The notes below the pieces were generated by a model that saw nothing but the letters and a program-made list of their open reading frames with translations, was not told where the DNA came from and searched no databases. A DNA stretch of 64,000 nucleotides, taken from Aureimonas fodinaquatilis. GTDB taxonomy: Bacteria; Pseudomonadota; Alphaproteobacteria; Rhizobiales; Rhizobiaceae. The stretch covers positions 620,001 to 684,000 of the forward strand of contig NZ_VTWH01000001.1 in NCBI RefSeq assembly GCF_008369445.1, in the 5' to 3' direction. This document shows positions 8,760-18,954 of this stretch, one piece after another; positions within the stretch are counted from its first letter, which is position 1; every line of letters starts with the position of its first letter. The position numbers were made by a program, and so were the translations under genes.

Positions 8760-11700
8760 ATGTTTCTGACCCGCATCAGCGTTGCGCATCCGGTTTTTGC
8801 CACCATGATGATGGTGGCAATTGTCGTTGTCGGCCTGTTTTCCTTCAACCGGCTGGGCGTGGATCTGTTCCCCGACGTGGACATGCCGGTTGTTGTGGTG
8901 ATCACCTCTTACGAGGGAGCATCGCCTGAAACAGTCGAGAATGAAGTTACAAAGCCTATTGAAACCGAGGTCAACACGATTGGTGGTATCGATACCATCA
9001 CGTCCGACAGCTATGAAAGCCGCTCGGTTGTCGTCATCCAGTTTGATCTGGACACGGATTCCCGCACGGCTGCGGAAGAGGTGCGGGACCGTGTTGCGCG
9101 CCTGGAGGCCGGCTTCGCCGATGGGGTGGATACACCGCAGGTTCGGCGGTTCAATCCGGATGATGAGCCGATCCTGTCAATCTCGGTGTTTTCCGACACG
9201 CGCAACCTGACGGACATGACGACGCTGGCAGACAGGATCATTGTCAACCGGCTCAGCGTGTTGCCCGGCGTTGGGCAGGTGACGATTGTAGGTGGAAGCG
9301 AGCGGCAGGTTCTGGTGCTGGTCAACCCGGACAGGCTGGAAGCCCTGGGCATTTCCGTTTCCACCGTCATGGATGCCATTCGCCGGGAAAATCAGGATCG
9401 CGCAGCGGGCACGCTGATTTCCGGCATTGGTCAGCGTATCGTCACGGTTGAGGGACGGCTGCAAGATATTGCCGATTTTAACTCCATCATCGTTGCCAGC
9501 AATGGCGGGTCGCCGGTGTATCTTTCCGACGTGGCGCAGGTGCTGGATGGCGGGGCGGAACTGACCAGCCGTGCCAGCTACAATGGCGCACAGGCGCTCG
9601 GCGTGGATGTGGTCAAGGTGCAGGGCGTCAACACCGTTGGCGTGGCGCGTGAGCTGAATCAGGAAATTGAAAAACTGGCGCAGGAGCTGGAGCCGGAGGG
9701 CCTTGTGCTGACCGTTTCCAAAGACAATTCCCGCCCCATCGCCCTGCAATCGGCAGAGGTGCAGCGCACGCTGATCGAGGGCGGCGTTCTCACCGTGCTG
9801 ATTGTTTTTCTGTTTCTGAATTCCTGGCGTTCCACCGTCATTACCGGGCTGACGCTGCCGATCTCGGTCATTGGCACATTCGCGGTCATGTATTTTCTTG
9901 GCTTCACGCTCAACACCATGACTTTGATGGCGCTGTCTCTTTCGATCGGTATTCTGATTGATGACGCCATTGTTGTGCGGGAAAATATCACCCGACATCT
10001 GCAAATGGGCAAATCTCACCGGCAGGCGGCGATAGATGGCACCAATGAAATTGGCCTTGCGGTCATGGCCACAACGCTGTGCATTGTTGCAGTGTTTCTG
10101 CCGGTCGCCTTCATGGGCGGCATTATCGGCCGTTTCTTTTTGCAATTTGGCGTCACGGTTTCGGTGGCAGTCGCCATTTCGCTGTTTGTTGCCTTCACGC
10201 TGGATCCTATGCTCTCCAGTGTCTGGTACGATCCGGCAACGCAGCCAAATGCCAAACGCGGGCCAATTGGCCGGCTGGTGGCGCGGTTTGACCGGGCGTT
10301 TGAACGGCTGGCCGGGCAATATCGCCACGTCATCCGCTGGAGCTTCCGCCACCGCCTGCTGACATTGTTTGCGGCCCTGGCCATTTTTGTCGGCAGTCTC
10401 ATGCTGGTGCCGCGCATCGGTGCCGAATTTTTGCCGCCGTCCAACAATGGCGAGTTTTCAATTTACGTCGAAGGGCCACAGGGCTCATCACTTGACTATA
10501 TGGCGGAAAAAGTGCGGCAGGTGGAAGCGGCACTGGGCGATTTCCCGGAAATCGACAATACGTATTCCACCATCAATGCCGGTGGCGCGCGCGGCTTCAA
10601 TGCAGCCAATATCGCCGTTCGGCTGGTGCCGGTGGCAGAGCGCAGCATTTCCACCAGCGCTATAGCAGAGCCGATCCGCCAGCGTCTGGCGCGCATTGCC
10701 GGGCTGGAAATTTCCATCAATCAGGATTCCATGGGCGGTGGCGGTGGCGCCGCGTCAAAGCCGGTGCAGGTTTCTGTGCTTGGCGATGGACAGGAAATGC
10801 TTCGGCAGATTTCCGAGCAGGTGAAGCAGCGGTTGACAGCGATCCCGGGCGCGGTGGAGGTGGAATCCTCCATCGACAATGAGCGGCCGACTTATGCTGT
10901 GCGTGTGCGCCGTGAGGCCGCAAGTGACCTGGACGTTTCCGTTGAGGCCATTGGCCGTACATTGCGGCCATTGATTGCAGGTGACGCGATTTCCGTATGG
11001 AATGCGCCGGACGGCCAATCCTACGATGTGCTGGTGCGCCTGCCGCCAGAAGCGCGGGAAGAGGCTGTGCAGATGCGCAATCTGGCCATTGCAACCGGGC
11101 GCACGGATGAAAACGGCCGCCCGATCACCGTTCTGCTCAACCAGGTTGCGGATGTGGTGGAAAGTGTTGCGCCGGAATCCATCACCCGCAAAGACCTTTC
11201 CCGGGAAATTCGCATCTCGGCCAATGTGCAGGGGCGGGCTCTGGGCGATGTGACATCGGATCTGACAGCGGCCATCGCGCAACTGGACATTCCGGCGGGG
11301 TATCGTGTGGTGTTCGGTGGTGAAGCGCAGGACATGCAGGAAAGTCTGGGCTATGCGGTGCAGGCCCTGGGACTGGCCGTCATCTTCATTTACCTGATTC
11401 TCGCTTCGCAGTTCGGCTCGTTCGTTCAGCCTTTTGCCATCATGATGACATTGCCGCTTTCTCTTATCGGTGTGCTTCTGGGCTTGCTGATCACGGGTTC
11501 GACACTCAACATTTTCTCCATCATCGGTTTCATCATGCTGATGGGTCTGGTGACCAAAAACGCGATTCTGCTGGTGGATTATTCCAATCGCCTTCGAGAA
11601 ACCGGCATGAACCTGCAGGACAGTCTGGTTGAAGCGGGAGCGGTGCGCCTGCGCCCGATTGTCATGACAACACTGGCGATGATTTTTGGCATGTTGCCTC

Positions 11701-11894
11701 TGGCGCTGGGCATCGGCGAGGGCGGTGAGCAACGCGCGCCCATGGCCCACGCCGTCATAGGCGGGTTGATTTCGTCCACATTGCTGACGCTGGTGTTTGT
11801 GCCGGTTGCGCTGACCTATCTTGATGGCATGGCAAGGCGTGTTTCCAGACGTCTGCCGAAAGCGCCGGATGACCACGTTGAGTCTACAGTCTGA
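8760..11894 (+). CDS. RND efflux transporter permease (HAE1/AcrB family)
   Basis: Proton-driven inner-membrane pump of 1044 aa, the normal length for AcrB/MdtB/MexF proteins. It begins [20 protein letters not shown] with the first membrane helix, followed by a large porter loop, helices 2-6 around 330-530, a second porter loop and helices 8-12. The proton-relay Asp is visible in helix 4 ([15 protein letters not shown]). The frame is open from 8640, but the family start is ATG 8760, 4 nt after the adaptor stop, so the two genes are one operon. It probably exports amphipathic or aromatic compounds; specificity is unknown. No dedicated regulator adjoins the pair. Confidence 0.93.
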   Translation: MFLTRISVAHPVFATMMMVAIVVVGLFSFNRLGVDLFPDVDMPVVVVITSYEGASPETVENEVTKPIETEVNTIGGIDTITSDSYESRSVVVIQFDLDTDSRTAAEEVRDRVARLEAGFADGVDTPQVRRFNPDDEPILSISVFSDTRNLTDMTTLADRIIVNRLSVLPGVGQVTIVGGSERQVLVLVNPDRLEALGISVSTVMDAIRRENQDRAAGTLISGIGQRIVTVEGRLQDIADFNSIIVASNGGSPVYLSDVAQVLDGGAELTSRASYNGAQALGVDVVKVQGVNTVGVARELNQEIEKLAQELEPEGLVLTVSKDNSRPIALQSAEVQRTLIEGGVLTVLIVFLFLNSWRSTVITGLTLPISVIGTFAVMYFLGFTLNTMTLMALSLSIGILIDDAIVVRENITRHLQMGKSHRQAAIDGTNEIGLAVMATTLCIVAVFLPVAFMGGIIGRFFLQFGVTVSVAVAISLFVAFTLDPMLSSVWYDPATQPNAKRGPIGRLVARFDRAFERLAGQYRHVIRWSFRHRLLTLFAALAIFVGSLMLVPRIGAEFLPPSNNGEFSIYVEGPQGSSLDYMAEKVRQVEAALGDFPEIDNTYSTINAGGARGFNAANIAVRLVPVAERSISTSAIAEPIRQRLARIAGLEISINQDSMGGGGGAASKPVQVSVLGDGQEMLRQISEQVKQRLTAIPGAVEVESSIDNERPTYAVRVRREAASDLDVSVEAIGRTLRPLIAGDAISVWNAPDGQSYDVLVRLPPEAREEAVQMRNLAIATGRTDENGRPITVLLNQVADVVESVAPESITRKDLSREIRISANVQGRALGDVTSDLTAAIAQLDIPAGYRVVFGGEAQDMQESLGYAVQALGLAVIFIYLILASQFGSFVQPFAIMMTLPLSLIGVLLGLLITGSTLNIFSIIGFIMLMGLVTKNAILLVDYSNRLRETGMNLQDSLVEAGAVRLRPIVMTTLAMIFGMLPLALGIGEGGEQRAPMAHAVIGGLISSTLLTLVFVPVALTYLDGMARRVSRRLPKAPDDHVESTV

Positions 11895-11938
11895 GCAGCA
11901 ATTCCCGGTTGCAAAATTCATCTGCCGCTTTTCCGGGC

Positions 11939-11967
11939 TTGCTGCAAATGGTGGCAACGTGTATTAT
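11939..11967 (+). promoter_or_regulatory. Predicted sigma-70-type promoter of the glycine riboswitch transcript
   Basis: TTGCTG (11939-11944) and TATTAT (11962-11967) are separated by 17 nt, placing the expected transcript start at about 11974, just before the first aptamer. This is a match by eye, supported by its position. Confidence 0.5.
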
Positions 11968-11980
11968 GAAACGACATGAA

Positions 11981-12165
11981 CCGCTTGCGGGAGAGACCGG
12001 CTTTTGCCGGCGCCGAAGGAGCAACCGCCCCGGAATCTCTCAGGCAAAAGGACCGCGCGGTATTTTAACATCCGGAGAGTGGCGCCTTTGCGCGTCCGCC
12101 GAAGGAGAAAGCGGCTAAGGATTCCCCTGAACCGTGAAGCTCTCAGGCTAATGACGGATGGGGCA
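11981..12165 (+). ncRNA. Tandem glycine riboswitch (gcvT motif)
   Basis: Two glycine aptamers are recognisable in series. Aptamer 1 (about 11981-12060) has GGGAGAGACC, the core GCCGAAGGAGCAA at 12012-12024, and CTCTCAGGCAAAAGGACC. Aptamer 2 (about 12072-12165) has CGGAGAGTGG, GCCGAAGGAGAAA at 12098-12110, and CTCTCAGGCTAATGACGG, ending about 40 nt before the GTG start of the downstream dehydrogenase. These are the conserved elements of the Rfam glycine riboswitch. No T-tract terminator follows aptamer 2, so control of translation or activation is more likely than simple attenuation (inference). Confidence 0.95.
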
Positions 12166-12205
12166 CGAAACCAAGCCCGCCTCTGGCGTGGCGAAAGGAT
12201 GTATC

Positions 12206-13489
12206 GTGACCTCAGTTGCCGTTATCGGAGCCGGTATTACCGGTGTGACCACTGCTTACAAGCTTATGCGCCAGGGCCTTGATGTTACGGTTTATGACCG
12301 TAATGGCTATGCGGCCATGGAAACCTCATTCGCCAATGGCGGCCAGTTGTCAGCCTCCAACGCCGAAGTCTGGAACTCGCCGGCCACCTTCCTGAAGGGC
12401 ATCAAATGGATGCTGAAGAAGGATGCGCCTTTGCTGGTGCATCCAGCGCCAACTTGGCACAAGCTGTCGTGGATGGCTGAATTTGTGCTGGCCGCCCGCA
12501 ATTTCGAGGAAAACACCATTGCCACCGTCAAGCTGGCAATTGCCGCGCGGGACCATCTTCTTGAAATGGCCGATACCGAAGGTTTCAGCTTCGATGTTGA
12601 GAAGCGCGGTATTCTGCATGTTTATGAATCCAAATCGGAATATGAGCACGCTGCGAAAATTTCCGAACTTTACAAAAAGGGCGGTCTTGCCCGCCGCGCT
12701 TTGTCCAACAGCGAAATTCATGAGGTCGAGCCGGCGCTTAATGGAAATTTCCATGGCGGCTTCTTCACGGAATCCGACTTTACCGGCGACATTCACCGCT
12801 ATACGCGTGGACTGGCGGCCGCCTGTCTGCGCCATGGTGTCAAGTTTGAGTATGATGCCAATGTAACCCGGCTCGCTCGCCATCAGGGCGGCGTCACCAT
12901 CAATTGGCAGGACAGAGGGCGGAATGACCGCACCAGCCGGTTTGATGCCATTGTGGTATGCGCAGGCGTGGACAGCCGCCGCTTTGCCGCCATGCTGGGA
13001 GATCGCGTCAACATCTATCCGGTGAAGGGCTATTCCATCACGGTGAATCTGAACGACGCCGAAAGCCAGAACGGTGCGCCATGGGTCAGCCTGCTGGATG
13101 ACAAGGCAAAGATCGTCACCAGCCGTCTTGGTCGTGACCGGCTGCGGATTGCCGGAACTGCCGAGTTCACCGGCTTCAACCGTGATATTCGCAGCGCACG
13201 CATTGAGCCTCTGGTGAAATGGTGCCGCGAGCGGTTCCCACGGGTGTCCACAGCATCCACCGTGCCATGGGCCGGCTTGCGCCCGATGATGCCGGACATG
13301 CTGCCACGGGTTGGCCGCGGCAAGGCAGAGGGCGTGTTTTACAACACCGGCCATGGCCATCTTGGCTGGACCTTGTCGGCCATTACCGCAGACACAATTG
13401 CCGCAGAAGTTGCAGGTACCTTCGCTAAAAAAGGTGTGGTGTTGAAACCGTTCGTTCCGGCGACGGCTTTGGCTGACAGGGCTGCATAA
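12206..13489 (+). CDS. dadA: D-amino acid dehydrogenase-like FAD oxidoreductase, riboswitch-controlled
   Basis: A 427-aa FAD protein of the DAO/DadA family. The dinucleotide-binding VAVIGAGITGVTTAYKL is at the N-terminus, followed by FANGGQLSASNAEVWNSPAT, which is typical of DadA, and the C-terminal glycine motif FYNTGHGHLGWTLS. DadA oxidatively deaminates D-amino acids to 2-oxo acids, passing electrons to the respiratory chain at the inner membrane. GTG 12206 is chosen because AAAGGA lies 6 nt upstream and the family starts just before the Rossmann motif; the longer frame from 12158 would overlap the riboswitch. The glycine riboswitch upstream suggests that glycine itself, or a glycine-linked amine, is a substrate or signal. 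A perfect terminator follows. Confidence 0.88.
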   Translation: MTSVAVIGAGITGVTTAYKLMRQGLDVTVYDRNGYAAMETSFANGGQLSASNAEVWNSPATFLKGIKWMLKKDAPLLVHPAPTWHKLSWMAEFVLAARNFEENTIATVKLAIAARDHLLEMADTEGFSFDVEKRGILHVYESKSEYEHAAKISELYKKGGLARRALSNSEIHEVEPALNGNFHGGFFTESDFTGDIHRYTRGLAAACLRHGVKFEYDANVTRLARHQGGVTINWQDRGRNDRTSRFDAIVVCAGVDSRRFAAMLGDRVNIYPVKGYSITVNLNDAESQNGAPWVSLLDDKAKIVTSRLGRDRLRIAGTAEFTGFNRDIRSARIEPLVKWCRERFPRVSTASTVPWAGLRPMMPDMLPRVGRGKAEGVFYNTGHGHLGWTLSAITADTIAAEVAGTFAKKGVVLKPFVPATALADRAA

Positions 13490-13516
13490 GCAGCAACTTA
13501 AGGCTTGAAAATTCAG

Positions 13517-13545
13517 GGGCGCCGCAGTCTTGCGGCGCCCTTTTT
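13517..13545 (+). terminator. Rho-independent terminator after dadA-like gene
   Basis: Perfect 10-bp GC stem GGGCGCCGCA/TGCGGCGCCC with a GTCT loop, followed by TTTTT at 13541-13545. It ends the riboswitch-dadA transcript and separates it from otsBA. Confidence 0.93.
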
Positions 13546-13618
13546 GCTGGCTTTGTCTGCCCCGGCCGAACAATCAAGGGGGTGACGAAAGGCGGATTGG
13601 TCCTTATGTTGCTGGATC

Positions 13619-14368
13619 ATGCAACAAATTTCAGCCTTCGATCCGTCGCAAGAAGCCCTGTTTCTGGATTTCGATGGAACTCTTGTCGACTTTGCCGATG
13701 ATCCGGCAAAGGTTTTTGTGAAACCGGATGTTTCCGAGCATCTGGCGAGACTGCAAGCGGCTACGTCCGGGGCGCTTGCGATTGTCAGCGGGCGGCCAAT
13801 AGCGGATCTGGACAGTTTTCTGAAACCATTGCGGTTTTGCGCGGCCGGGGTGCATGGGTGGGAGTTGCGCACAGAACCTGACGGGCAAGTGCAACATCTG
13901 GCAACGCCCGAGGCACTGGCAACGGTGCGCCAGAAATTGCAAGAAGCTGTGCAGCGCGACGGTTACATTCAACTTGAAGACAAGGGCACAGCGCTGGTTC
14001 TGCACTATCGCACAGTGCCGGAGCGCCGGGCGCAGGCGGAAGCCATCATGCAGGGCGCTGTTGCCGGCCAGATCGGCTTTAAAGTCATGTCCGGCCATTG
14101 CGTGATTGAAGTGCACAAACTGGGCATGGACAAGGGTGCGGCACTCGACACGCTCATGCAACACGCGCCATTCGTGGGACGTCGCCCGGTCTATATTGGT
14201 GATGACACAACGGATGAATATGCCTTTGCTGCGCTTTCGCGGTGGGGCGGGCGCGGTTTCAAGGTTGGCAATGGAACCACAGCCGCGCAGGCGCGTCTGG
14301 CAGATGTGGCCGCGGTGCATACGTGGCTGGGTAAGGCCGGTCTGGCGCAAACAGGGGAGTTGTCATGA
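13619..14368 (+). CDS. otsB: Trehalose-6-phosphate phosphatase
   Basis: HAD-superfamily phosphatase of 249 aa that converts trehalose-6-phosphate to trehalose, an osmoprotectant. The nucleophile motif is DFDGTL at residues 17-22 (Asp17/Asp19). The third motif appears as GDDTTDEYAF near residue 195, and the Lys region HKLGMDKGAAL is present. Length is normal for OtsB. It overlaps the otsA start by 4 nt (ATGA), so the pair is translationally coupled, with phosphatase first. Confidence 0.93.
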   Translation: MQQISAFDPSQEALFLDFDGTLVDFADDPAKVFVKPDVSEHLARLQAATSGALAIVSGRPIADLDSFLKPLRFCAAGVHGWELRTEPDGQVQHLATPEALATVRQKLQEAVQRDGYIQLEDKGTALVLHYRTVPERRAQAEAIMQGAVAGQIGFKVMSGHCVIEVHKLGMDKGAALDTLMQHAPFVGRRPVYIGDDTTDEYAFAALSRWGGRGFKVGNGTTAAQARLADVAAVHTWLGKAGLAQTGELS

Positions 14369-15756
14369 CAGGCACACAGCGCAGACTTGTCGTTGTGTCC
14401 AATCGAGTTGGTCCGCTGAATGATGAGGGCAAGGCCGGTGGGCTGGCAGTTGGCCTGGCAGATGCATTGCGCAAGCGCGGTGGATTGTGGTTCGGGTGGA
14501 GCGGCAATGTCTCCGATAAAGGCACATTCAGCGAACTTTCAACTGAAATTGCCGGCACCACCGCTCTGACGACCATCGATCTGAGCGAGGCGGAGCTGGA
14601 GGGCTTCTATTTCGGCTACGCCAATCGCTCGCTTTGGCCGCTGCTGCACTACAGGCTGGATATTGCCCGGTTCGACCGGCAGTCTGACCGGATCTACCGC
14701 TCGGTCAATCAACGATTTGCCGCCCGTCTGTTTCCGCAGATTGACGATAATGATCTGATCTGGGTTCATGACTATCACTTCTTTTATCTCGGATCGGAAC
14801 TGCGTCAGTGCGGATTCACTGGCAGGCTTGGCTTCTTCCTGCATATCCCGTTCTGCCCGCCGGAAATTCTCACCGCGTTGCCGGCCAGCCATGATCTTGT
14901 CCGGTCCATGCTGGCTTACGATGTCGTGGGCTTCCAGACAGAGTTGGACAGGCGCAATTTTGCATCCTTCTGCGTGCAGGAGCTGGATGGTGAGGAACTG
15001 CCTGATCATCAGATTCGCGTGCATGATCGCGTCGTCAGGGCAATTGCATGCCCGATCGGCGTGGATGCGGAGGGCTTTGCCGATTTCGCCCTGTCGCCGG
15101 AAGCAGTGGAGCATGAGGAGATGATGCGCGACATCGCGCATGGGCGGCATCAGATCGTCGGCGTGGACCGACTGGATTATTCCAAGGGCATCATCGAGAG
15201 ATTGCGTGGTTTCGAGCAGCTTTTGGAAGATTATCCGGAAAATCGCGGCACGTCGCAATTTCTGCAGATAGCGCCGTTGTCACGGGTTGAACTGGATGCC
15301 TATGCCGAGTTGCGCACGGAGGTGGAGCAGATTGCGGGCAACATCAATGGCCGGTTTGCAACGCTGGATTGGACACCGGTGCAGATCATGACACGCGGCT
15401 TTACCCGCAAGGCGCTGGCTGGAATTTACCGTGCCGCGCGGGTTTGCATGGTCACACCGCTGCGCGATGGCATGAACCTTGTTGCCAAGGAATTTGTGGC
15501 TGCGCAGGATGAAAGAGATCCGGGTGTTCTGGTGCTTTCACGCTTTGCCGGCGCGCGAGAGGAACTCTCGGAAGCGCTGATCGTCAACCCCTATTCATCG
15601 GAAGACGTGGCACGCGCCATACAGCGTGCACTGACCATGTCCCTTTCGGAGCGGCGCGATCGATACGATGCATTGCGCCACGCGGTCTTCACCAATACTG
15701 CGGGCCACTGGTGCGCGGCGTTTCTGCGGGAACTGGAAGGTGCCCCACCACAATAG
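14365..15756 (+). CDS. otsA: Alpha,alpha-trehalose-phosphate synthase (UDP-forming)
   Basis: GT20 retaining glycosyltransferase of 463 aa that joins UDP-glucose and glucose-6-phosphate to trehalose-6-phosphate. The N-terminal [17 protein letters not shown] loop, HDYHFF and the sugar-nucleotide site DRLDYSKGI (Arg and Lys conserved) are all present. The C-terminal [14 protein letters not shown] motif binds the nucleotide sugar. It overlaps otsB by 4 nt. With otsB it gives the complete OtsAB route for trehalose synthesis under osmotic or desiccation stress. A gap of 98 nt to eda holds a weak CGAGGG/CCCTCG hairpin (15809-15826) without a T-tract. Confidence 0.95.
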   Translation: MTGTQRRLVVVSNRVGPLNDEGKAGGLAVGLADALRKRGGLWFGWSGNVSDKGTFSELSTEIAGTTALTTIDLSEAELEGFYFGYANRSLWPLLHYRLDIARFDRQSDRIYRSVNQRFAARLFPQIDDNDLIWVHDYHFFYLGSELRQCGFTGRLGFFLHIPFCPPEILTALPASHDLVRSMLAYDVVGFQTELDRRNFASFCVQELDGEELPDHQIRVHDRVVRAIACPIGVDAEGFADFALSPEAVEHEEMMRDIAHGRHQIVGVDRLDYSKGIIERLRGFEQLLEDYPENRGTSQFLQIAPLSRVELDAYAELRTEVEQIAGNINGRFATLDWTPVQIMTRGFTRKALAGIYRAARVCMVTPLRDGMNLVAKEFVAAQDERDPGVLVLSRFAGAREELSEALIVNPYSSEDVARAIQRALTMSLSERRDRYDALRHAVFTNTAGHWCAAFLRELEGAPPQ

Positions 15757-15854
15757 GCGGTTGTCCTGAATTGCGATAATAGAAGCCCGCAGGTTAGTTT
15801 TGGCGATTCGAGGGCTAATACCCTCGTCGCAACAGGATCAGGGATAGACAGGCC

Positions 15855-16496
15855 ATGGCACAAAAAGTAGACGCGCTGCGCGCAATTCTGTCGGCGCAGC
15901 CAGTCATTCCGGTTGTTGCAGTGGAAAGCGCGGCCAGCGCGGTTGCATTGGCAAGGGCGCTTGCTGCCGGTGGCCTGCGGGCGATTGAAATCACCTTGCG
16001 GACTCCCGCGGCGCTGGACGCTATTGCCGCTGTGGCCAACGATGTGCCGGAAGCTATCTGCGGCGCAGGCACCATTCTCACACCTGCGCAATTCGAAGCT
16101 GCGGAAGATGCAGGCGCGCAATTCATTGTTTCGCCTGGTGCTACGGTAGAGGTTCTTGATGCGGCAAAAGCGGGTGATGCACCCCTGCTGCCCGGTGCTG
16201 CAACGCCAAGCGAGCTTATGGCAATGATTGAGGAAGGTTATGAGGTCCTCAAATTCTTCCCGGCCGAGCAACTGGGTGGCGTTGCCTATCTCAAGGCACT
16301 TGCACCCGTGTTTCAATCCTTGAAATTCTGTCCGACTGGCGGTGTTTCACCGGCGAATGTGAAACAATATCTCGGCCTGCCAAATGTCATCTGCGTCGGC
16401 GGTTCCTGGGTGGCCCCGAAGGATTTGCTGGATGCCGGTGATTATGCCGGCATAACCGCTTTGGCGGCGGATGCATTTGCATTGAGGAATGCATGA
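15855..16496 (+). CDS. eda: 2-dehydro-3-deoxy-phosphogluconate (KDPG) aldolase
   Basis: Class I aldolase of 213 aa that splits KDPG into pyruvate and glyceraldehyde-3-phosphate in the Entner-Doudoroff pathway. Visible motifs are GLRAIEITLRTPAAL with the catalytic Glu, GAGTI, the phosphate-binding FIVSPG, and the Schiff-base Lys in EVLKFFPAEQLGG. The C-terminal FCPTGGVSPANVKQYL is typical. The stop overlaps the ATG of the following GNAT gene by 4 nt. Dual action on 4-hydroxy-2-oxoglutarate is common in the family. Confidence 0.93.
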   Translation: MAQKVDALRAILSAQPVIPVVAVESAASAVALARALAAGGLRAIEITLRTPAALDAIAAVANDVPEAICGAGTILTPAQFEAAEDAGAQFIVSPGATVEVLDAAKAGDAPLLPGAATPSELMAMIEEGYEVLKFFPAEQLGGVAYLKALAPVFQSLKFCPTGGVSPANVKQYLGLPNVICVGGSWVAPKDLLDAGDYAGITALAADAFALRNA

Positions 16497-17182
16497 GCGC
16501 CGATCTTGCAGACTATTCGCCACGCGCTGCCCCCGGACAAGAGGTTTTGCGTGGCCGTCATGTCGATCTGGAGCCGGTCAGCCGCGAGCATCTGTCGGGC
16601 TTATATGCGGCTTTCAGCGCCATTGGTGGCCGGGAAAACTGGCAATACATGCATTACGGGCCGTTTGAAGATTTAGAAAGCTTCAAGCGCTTTGCAGAGG
16701 CAACCTATTTCGGCGAAGACCCGTTTTTCTACACCGTGATGTCCAAAGCCAGCGGCAAGCCACTTGGCGTCCTTGCGCTCATGCGGATAGACCGCGCCAA
16801 CGGCGTGATCGAGATTGGCAATATCTTCTTTTCCCCGGCATTGCAGCGCAGCCGTGAGGCCAGTGAAGCGCTGTATCTGGCGATGGAACGGGTGTTTGGC
16901 CAGCTTGGCTATCGCCGATATGAGTGGAAATGCGACAATGCCAATGCTCCATCGCGCAAGGCTGCGGCGCGTCTGGGCTTCACATTTGAAGGCGTGTTTC
17001 GCCAGCATATGATCCGCAAGGGCGTAAACCGCGACACGGCGTGGTTTTCCATAATCGATCAGGAATGGCCGGAACTGCAGGCTGCGTTTCAAGCCTATCT
17101 TGCCGATGATAACTACGACAGTGAAGGGCGGCAATTGCAGCCGCTCAGCGCATTTCAGGCCAGGCGGCACGGTCACTCGTGA
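16493..17182 (+). CDS. GNAT-family N-acetyltransferase (RimJ/RimL-like)
   Basis: A 229-aa protein of the acetyltransferase_3 group, with VLRGRHVDLEPVSREHLSGL at the start, IEIGNIFFSPALQRSREASEA around the acetyl-CoA site, and YEWKCDNANAPSRKAAARLGF, the characteristic RimL-type C-terminal motif. It is expected to transfer acetyl from acetyl-CoA to an amine, either a ribosomal protein N-terminus or a small molecule. Translational coupling to eda is seen, but no functional link is known. It is convergent with the APC permease (4-nt gap). Confidence 0.85.
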   Translation: MSADLADYSPRAAPGQEVLRGRHVDLEPVSREHLSGLYAAFSAIGGRENWQYMHYGPFEDLESFKRFAEATYFGEDPFFYTVMSKASGKPLGVLALMRIDRANGVIEIGNIFFSPALQRSREASEALYLAMERVFGQLGYRRYEWKCDNANAPSRKAAARLGFTFEGVFRQHMIRKGVNRDTAWFSIIDQEWPELQAAFQAYLADDNYDSEGRQLQPLSAFQARRHGHS

Positions 17183-17186
17183 TAGG

Positions 17187-18431
17187 TCAAACCCGGCTTT
17201 TGACTGCGCGATCCAGCGCATAAGCCGCCAGAACAAGCGCAACAGGGTAGAGCATTGCCCATGCATCGCGCATCGCCAGAATGGTCAGCACGACCAGAAT
17301 GGCAATGCCTGAAACAGCTTTGATCCTCTTCTGGTCTGAGGCGACAAAAAGCGCTACGGCGCCAATCCCATAAAGCACCAGAAAGTTCTGACCAGCATAT
17401 TCCAGCAATGTGTCCAGCGGCAGTATTCCCTGGCTTGCCAATCCGATCGCCGCCAACATGGCCACCAGAACAGCCATTACGGCGCGAGCGGGCGTGCCTG
17501 CGCTTGTGATGGCAAGGGTTGAGGGCAACAGTCCCTGGCGTGCGCAGGAAAAGACCATTCGCGACACTGCCCAAATGGCAGCGGACAAATTTGCAAAGAT
17601 CATCACTGTCGCCGTGACGGCCATCGCCACACCGGCCCATGAGCCATAGCTGGCAGACAAAATCGCCACAAAAGGCGCTTCATATGACGCGGATAAACCG
17701 CTCATTGCCACGATTTGCGCAAGTGCAAGGTAAAAGCACAGGGCGATGAGGAAGGAGAGAGCCATGGCTAACGGCAGGTCTCTTTGCGGGTTGCGGAATT
17801 CCTCGGATAGATGGGCGGCTACCTCCCAGCCCGTAAAGGCAAAGAATATCATCATGAACACAGCCGCACAGGTTTCGGTATCGATGTTCAAAGGCGTGGA
17901 TTGCAAGGTGGGCGATGGCACACCACCGGCAACCGCGTATCCACCCAGTACTACAATGACGACGAGCACGAAGATCAGCGCAGATGCGATGACGCTGTTG
18001 ACCCGACCGGCCAGTTCGGCCGAAAGAAAATTGACCAGCGTGGCAAGCATGACAAGGCCAGCGCCAAGAACATAGGGCGAGAGGTTGATGATGGTTGCCG
18101 CATAATAACCGCCGGTGATTGCAACGGCGGGCAGGCCGAGCGTGACTGCGCCCAGAAATAGAAATGTGCCAGCAGTGTAGCCCGTGCGGCCAAACTGGTT
18201 GCCTGCAAATGCCGGAATGCCGCCTGCATCTGGAAACCGCCGGCCAATCATCGCGAAAACAGCCAGCAGCGGCGCTGCTGCCAGTGCGCAACCAAGCCAT
18301 ATCCAGATTGCCTGCTCACCAGCCTGCCGGAGTGCAAGGCCGGGCAATGTCAGCAGGCCCGCGCCCATAACAATGTTGAGCATCAATGCAGTGCCCCTGG
18401 TCACACCCAGAGTTTTCCTCAGATCAGACAT
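17187..18431 (-). CDS. APC-superfamily amino acid permease
   Basis: A 414-aa integral membrane protein with about 12 predicted helices. It begins VTRGTALMLNIVMGAGLLTLPG, the helix-1 glycine motif of APC amino acid/polyamine permeases (YjeH-like). FFAFTGWEVAAHLSEEFRNPQRDLPLA is the conserved helix-6/loop region. It probably imports or exports a neutral or aromatic amino acid. Start ATG 18431 lies inside the 3' end of the upstream cupin gene (13-nt overlap), and both are divergent from an Lrp-type regulator, which likely controls them. Confidence 0.88.
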   Translation of the reverse strand: MSDLRKTLGVTRGTALMLNIVMGAGLLTLPGLALRQAGEQAIWIWLGCALAAAPLLAVFAMIGRRFPDAGGIPAFAGNQFGRTGYTAGTFLFLGAVTLGLPAVAITGGYYAATIINLSPYVLGAGLVMLATLVNFLSAELAGRVNSVIASALIFVLVVIVVLGGYAVAGGVPSPTLQSTPLNIDTETCAAVFMMIFFAFTGWEVAAHLSEEFRNPQRDLPLAMALSFLIALCFYLALAQIVAMSGLSASYEAPFVAILSASYGSWAGVAMAVTATVMIFANLSAAIWAVSRMVFSCARQGLLPSTLAITSAGTPARAVMAVLVAMLAAIGLASQGILPLDTLLEYAGQNFLVLYGIGAVALFVASDQKRIKAVSGIAILVVLTILAMRDAWAMLYPVALVLAAYALDRAVKSRV

Positions 18432-18907
18432 GTTGCGTCCTCACCGAAAAGGCGAAACATGGCAATGGCATAGCAAGCGCCGTTTTCAAGCGCCACCGAG
18501 CCATGACACGTTCCGCATGGCAGACATATAACATCGCTCGCATGGCAAATCTGTTCGCAACCTTCCCCGTAAAAACGGACTGATCCTCTGAGTGTGATCC
18601 GCGTTTCGTCGGTTTCATTGAAGTGCCATAGACAGTGTTTTCCGGGCGGAACATTCTGCAATTCAATTGAACCCTGAGGAGACAGGATTGCGAAAATTAT
18701 CTCTGAAAAACTTGCCGGGTCGATCCTGTCAGTGAGGATTTGCACAGTCGCTGATATTTGGCCCTGAGGTAGGGGACCTGGGCAACTGCTGTTGACAGTA
18801 AAGGGTCTCGCCACGCTGAATCCTGGCTGTTCTGGTTCGCTTTGAGAACCAGTTGTCCAACAGCAGGATTTGGGAAAACAGGGTGCCATTTGCCTCATAG
18901 TGTGCAA
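18419..18907 (-). CDS. Cupin-fold protein
   Basis: A 162-aa product. The C-terminal half fits both cupin motifs. The first is Gly89-x5-His95-x-Asn97-x3-Glu101-x6-Gly108, with Asn replacing the usual second His. The second is Pro130-x-Gly132-x2-His135. A metal site with one altered ligand, or a small-molecule binding role, is therefore plausible. The N-terminal 60 residues are Cys- and Pro-rich and not family-like, so the true start may be internal. It overlaps the APC permease by 13 nt and is divergent from the Lrp regulator (47 nt), suggesting a role with the same amino acid. No function is assigned. Confidence 0.6.
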   Translation of the reverse strand: MHTMRQMAPCFPKSCCWTTGSQSEPEQPGFSVARPFTVNSSCPGPLPQGQISATVQILTDRIDPASFSEIIFAILSPQGSIELQNVPPGKHCLWHFNETDETRITLRGSVRFYGEGCEQICHASDVICLPCGTCHGSVALENGACYAIAMFRLFGEDATCLI

Positions 18908-18954
18908 TTTGCAAGCTTTGCTCCAAGCCCCGGCACAGATGACGAACGATAAAA

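Noticed and set aside
9177-10352. Long minus-strand frame (391 codons) opposite the RND permease
   Set aside because: It is antisense to a gene with full-length, high-quality family motifs, and the translated product is rich in His/Gln/Arg without any domain. High GC at third positions makes such shadows common.
10755-11957. Minus-strand frame of 400 codons at the 3' end of the RND permease
   Set aside because: It shadows the second half of the permease; low-complexity His/Gln/Arg composition and no recognisable motif.
12350-13573. Minus-strand frame of 407 codons opposite the dadA-like gene
   Set aside because: The plus-strand gene has Rossmann and DadA motifs and a riboswitch; the opposite frame has no family features and crosses the terminator.
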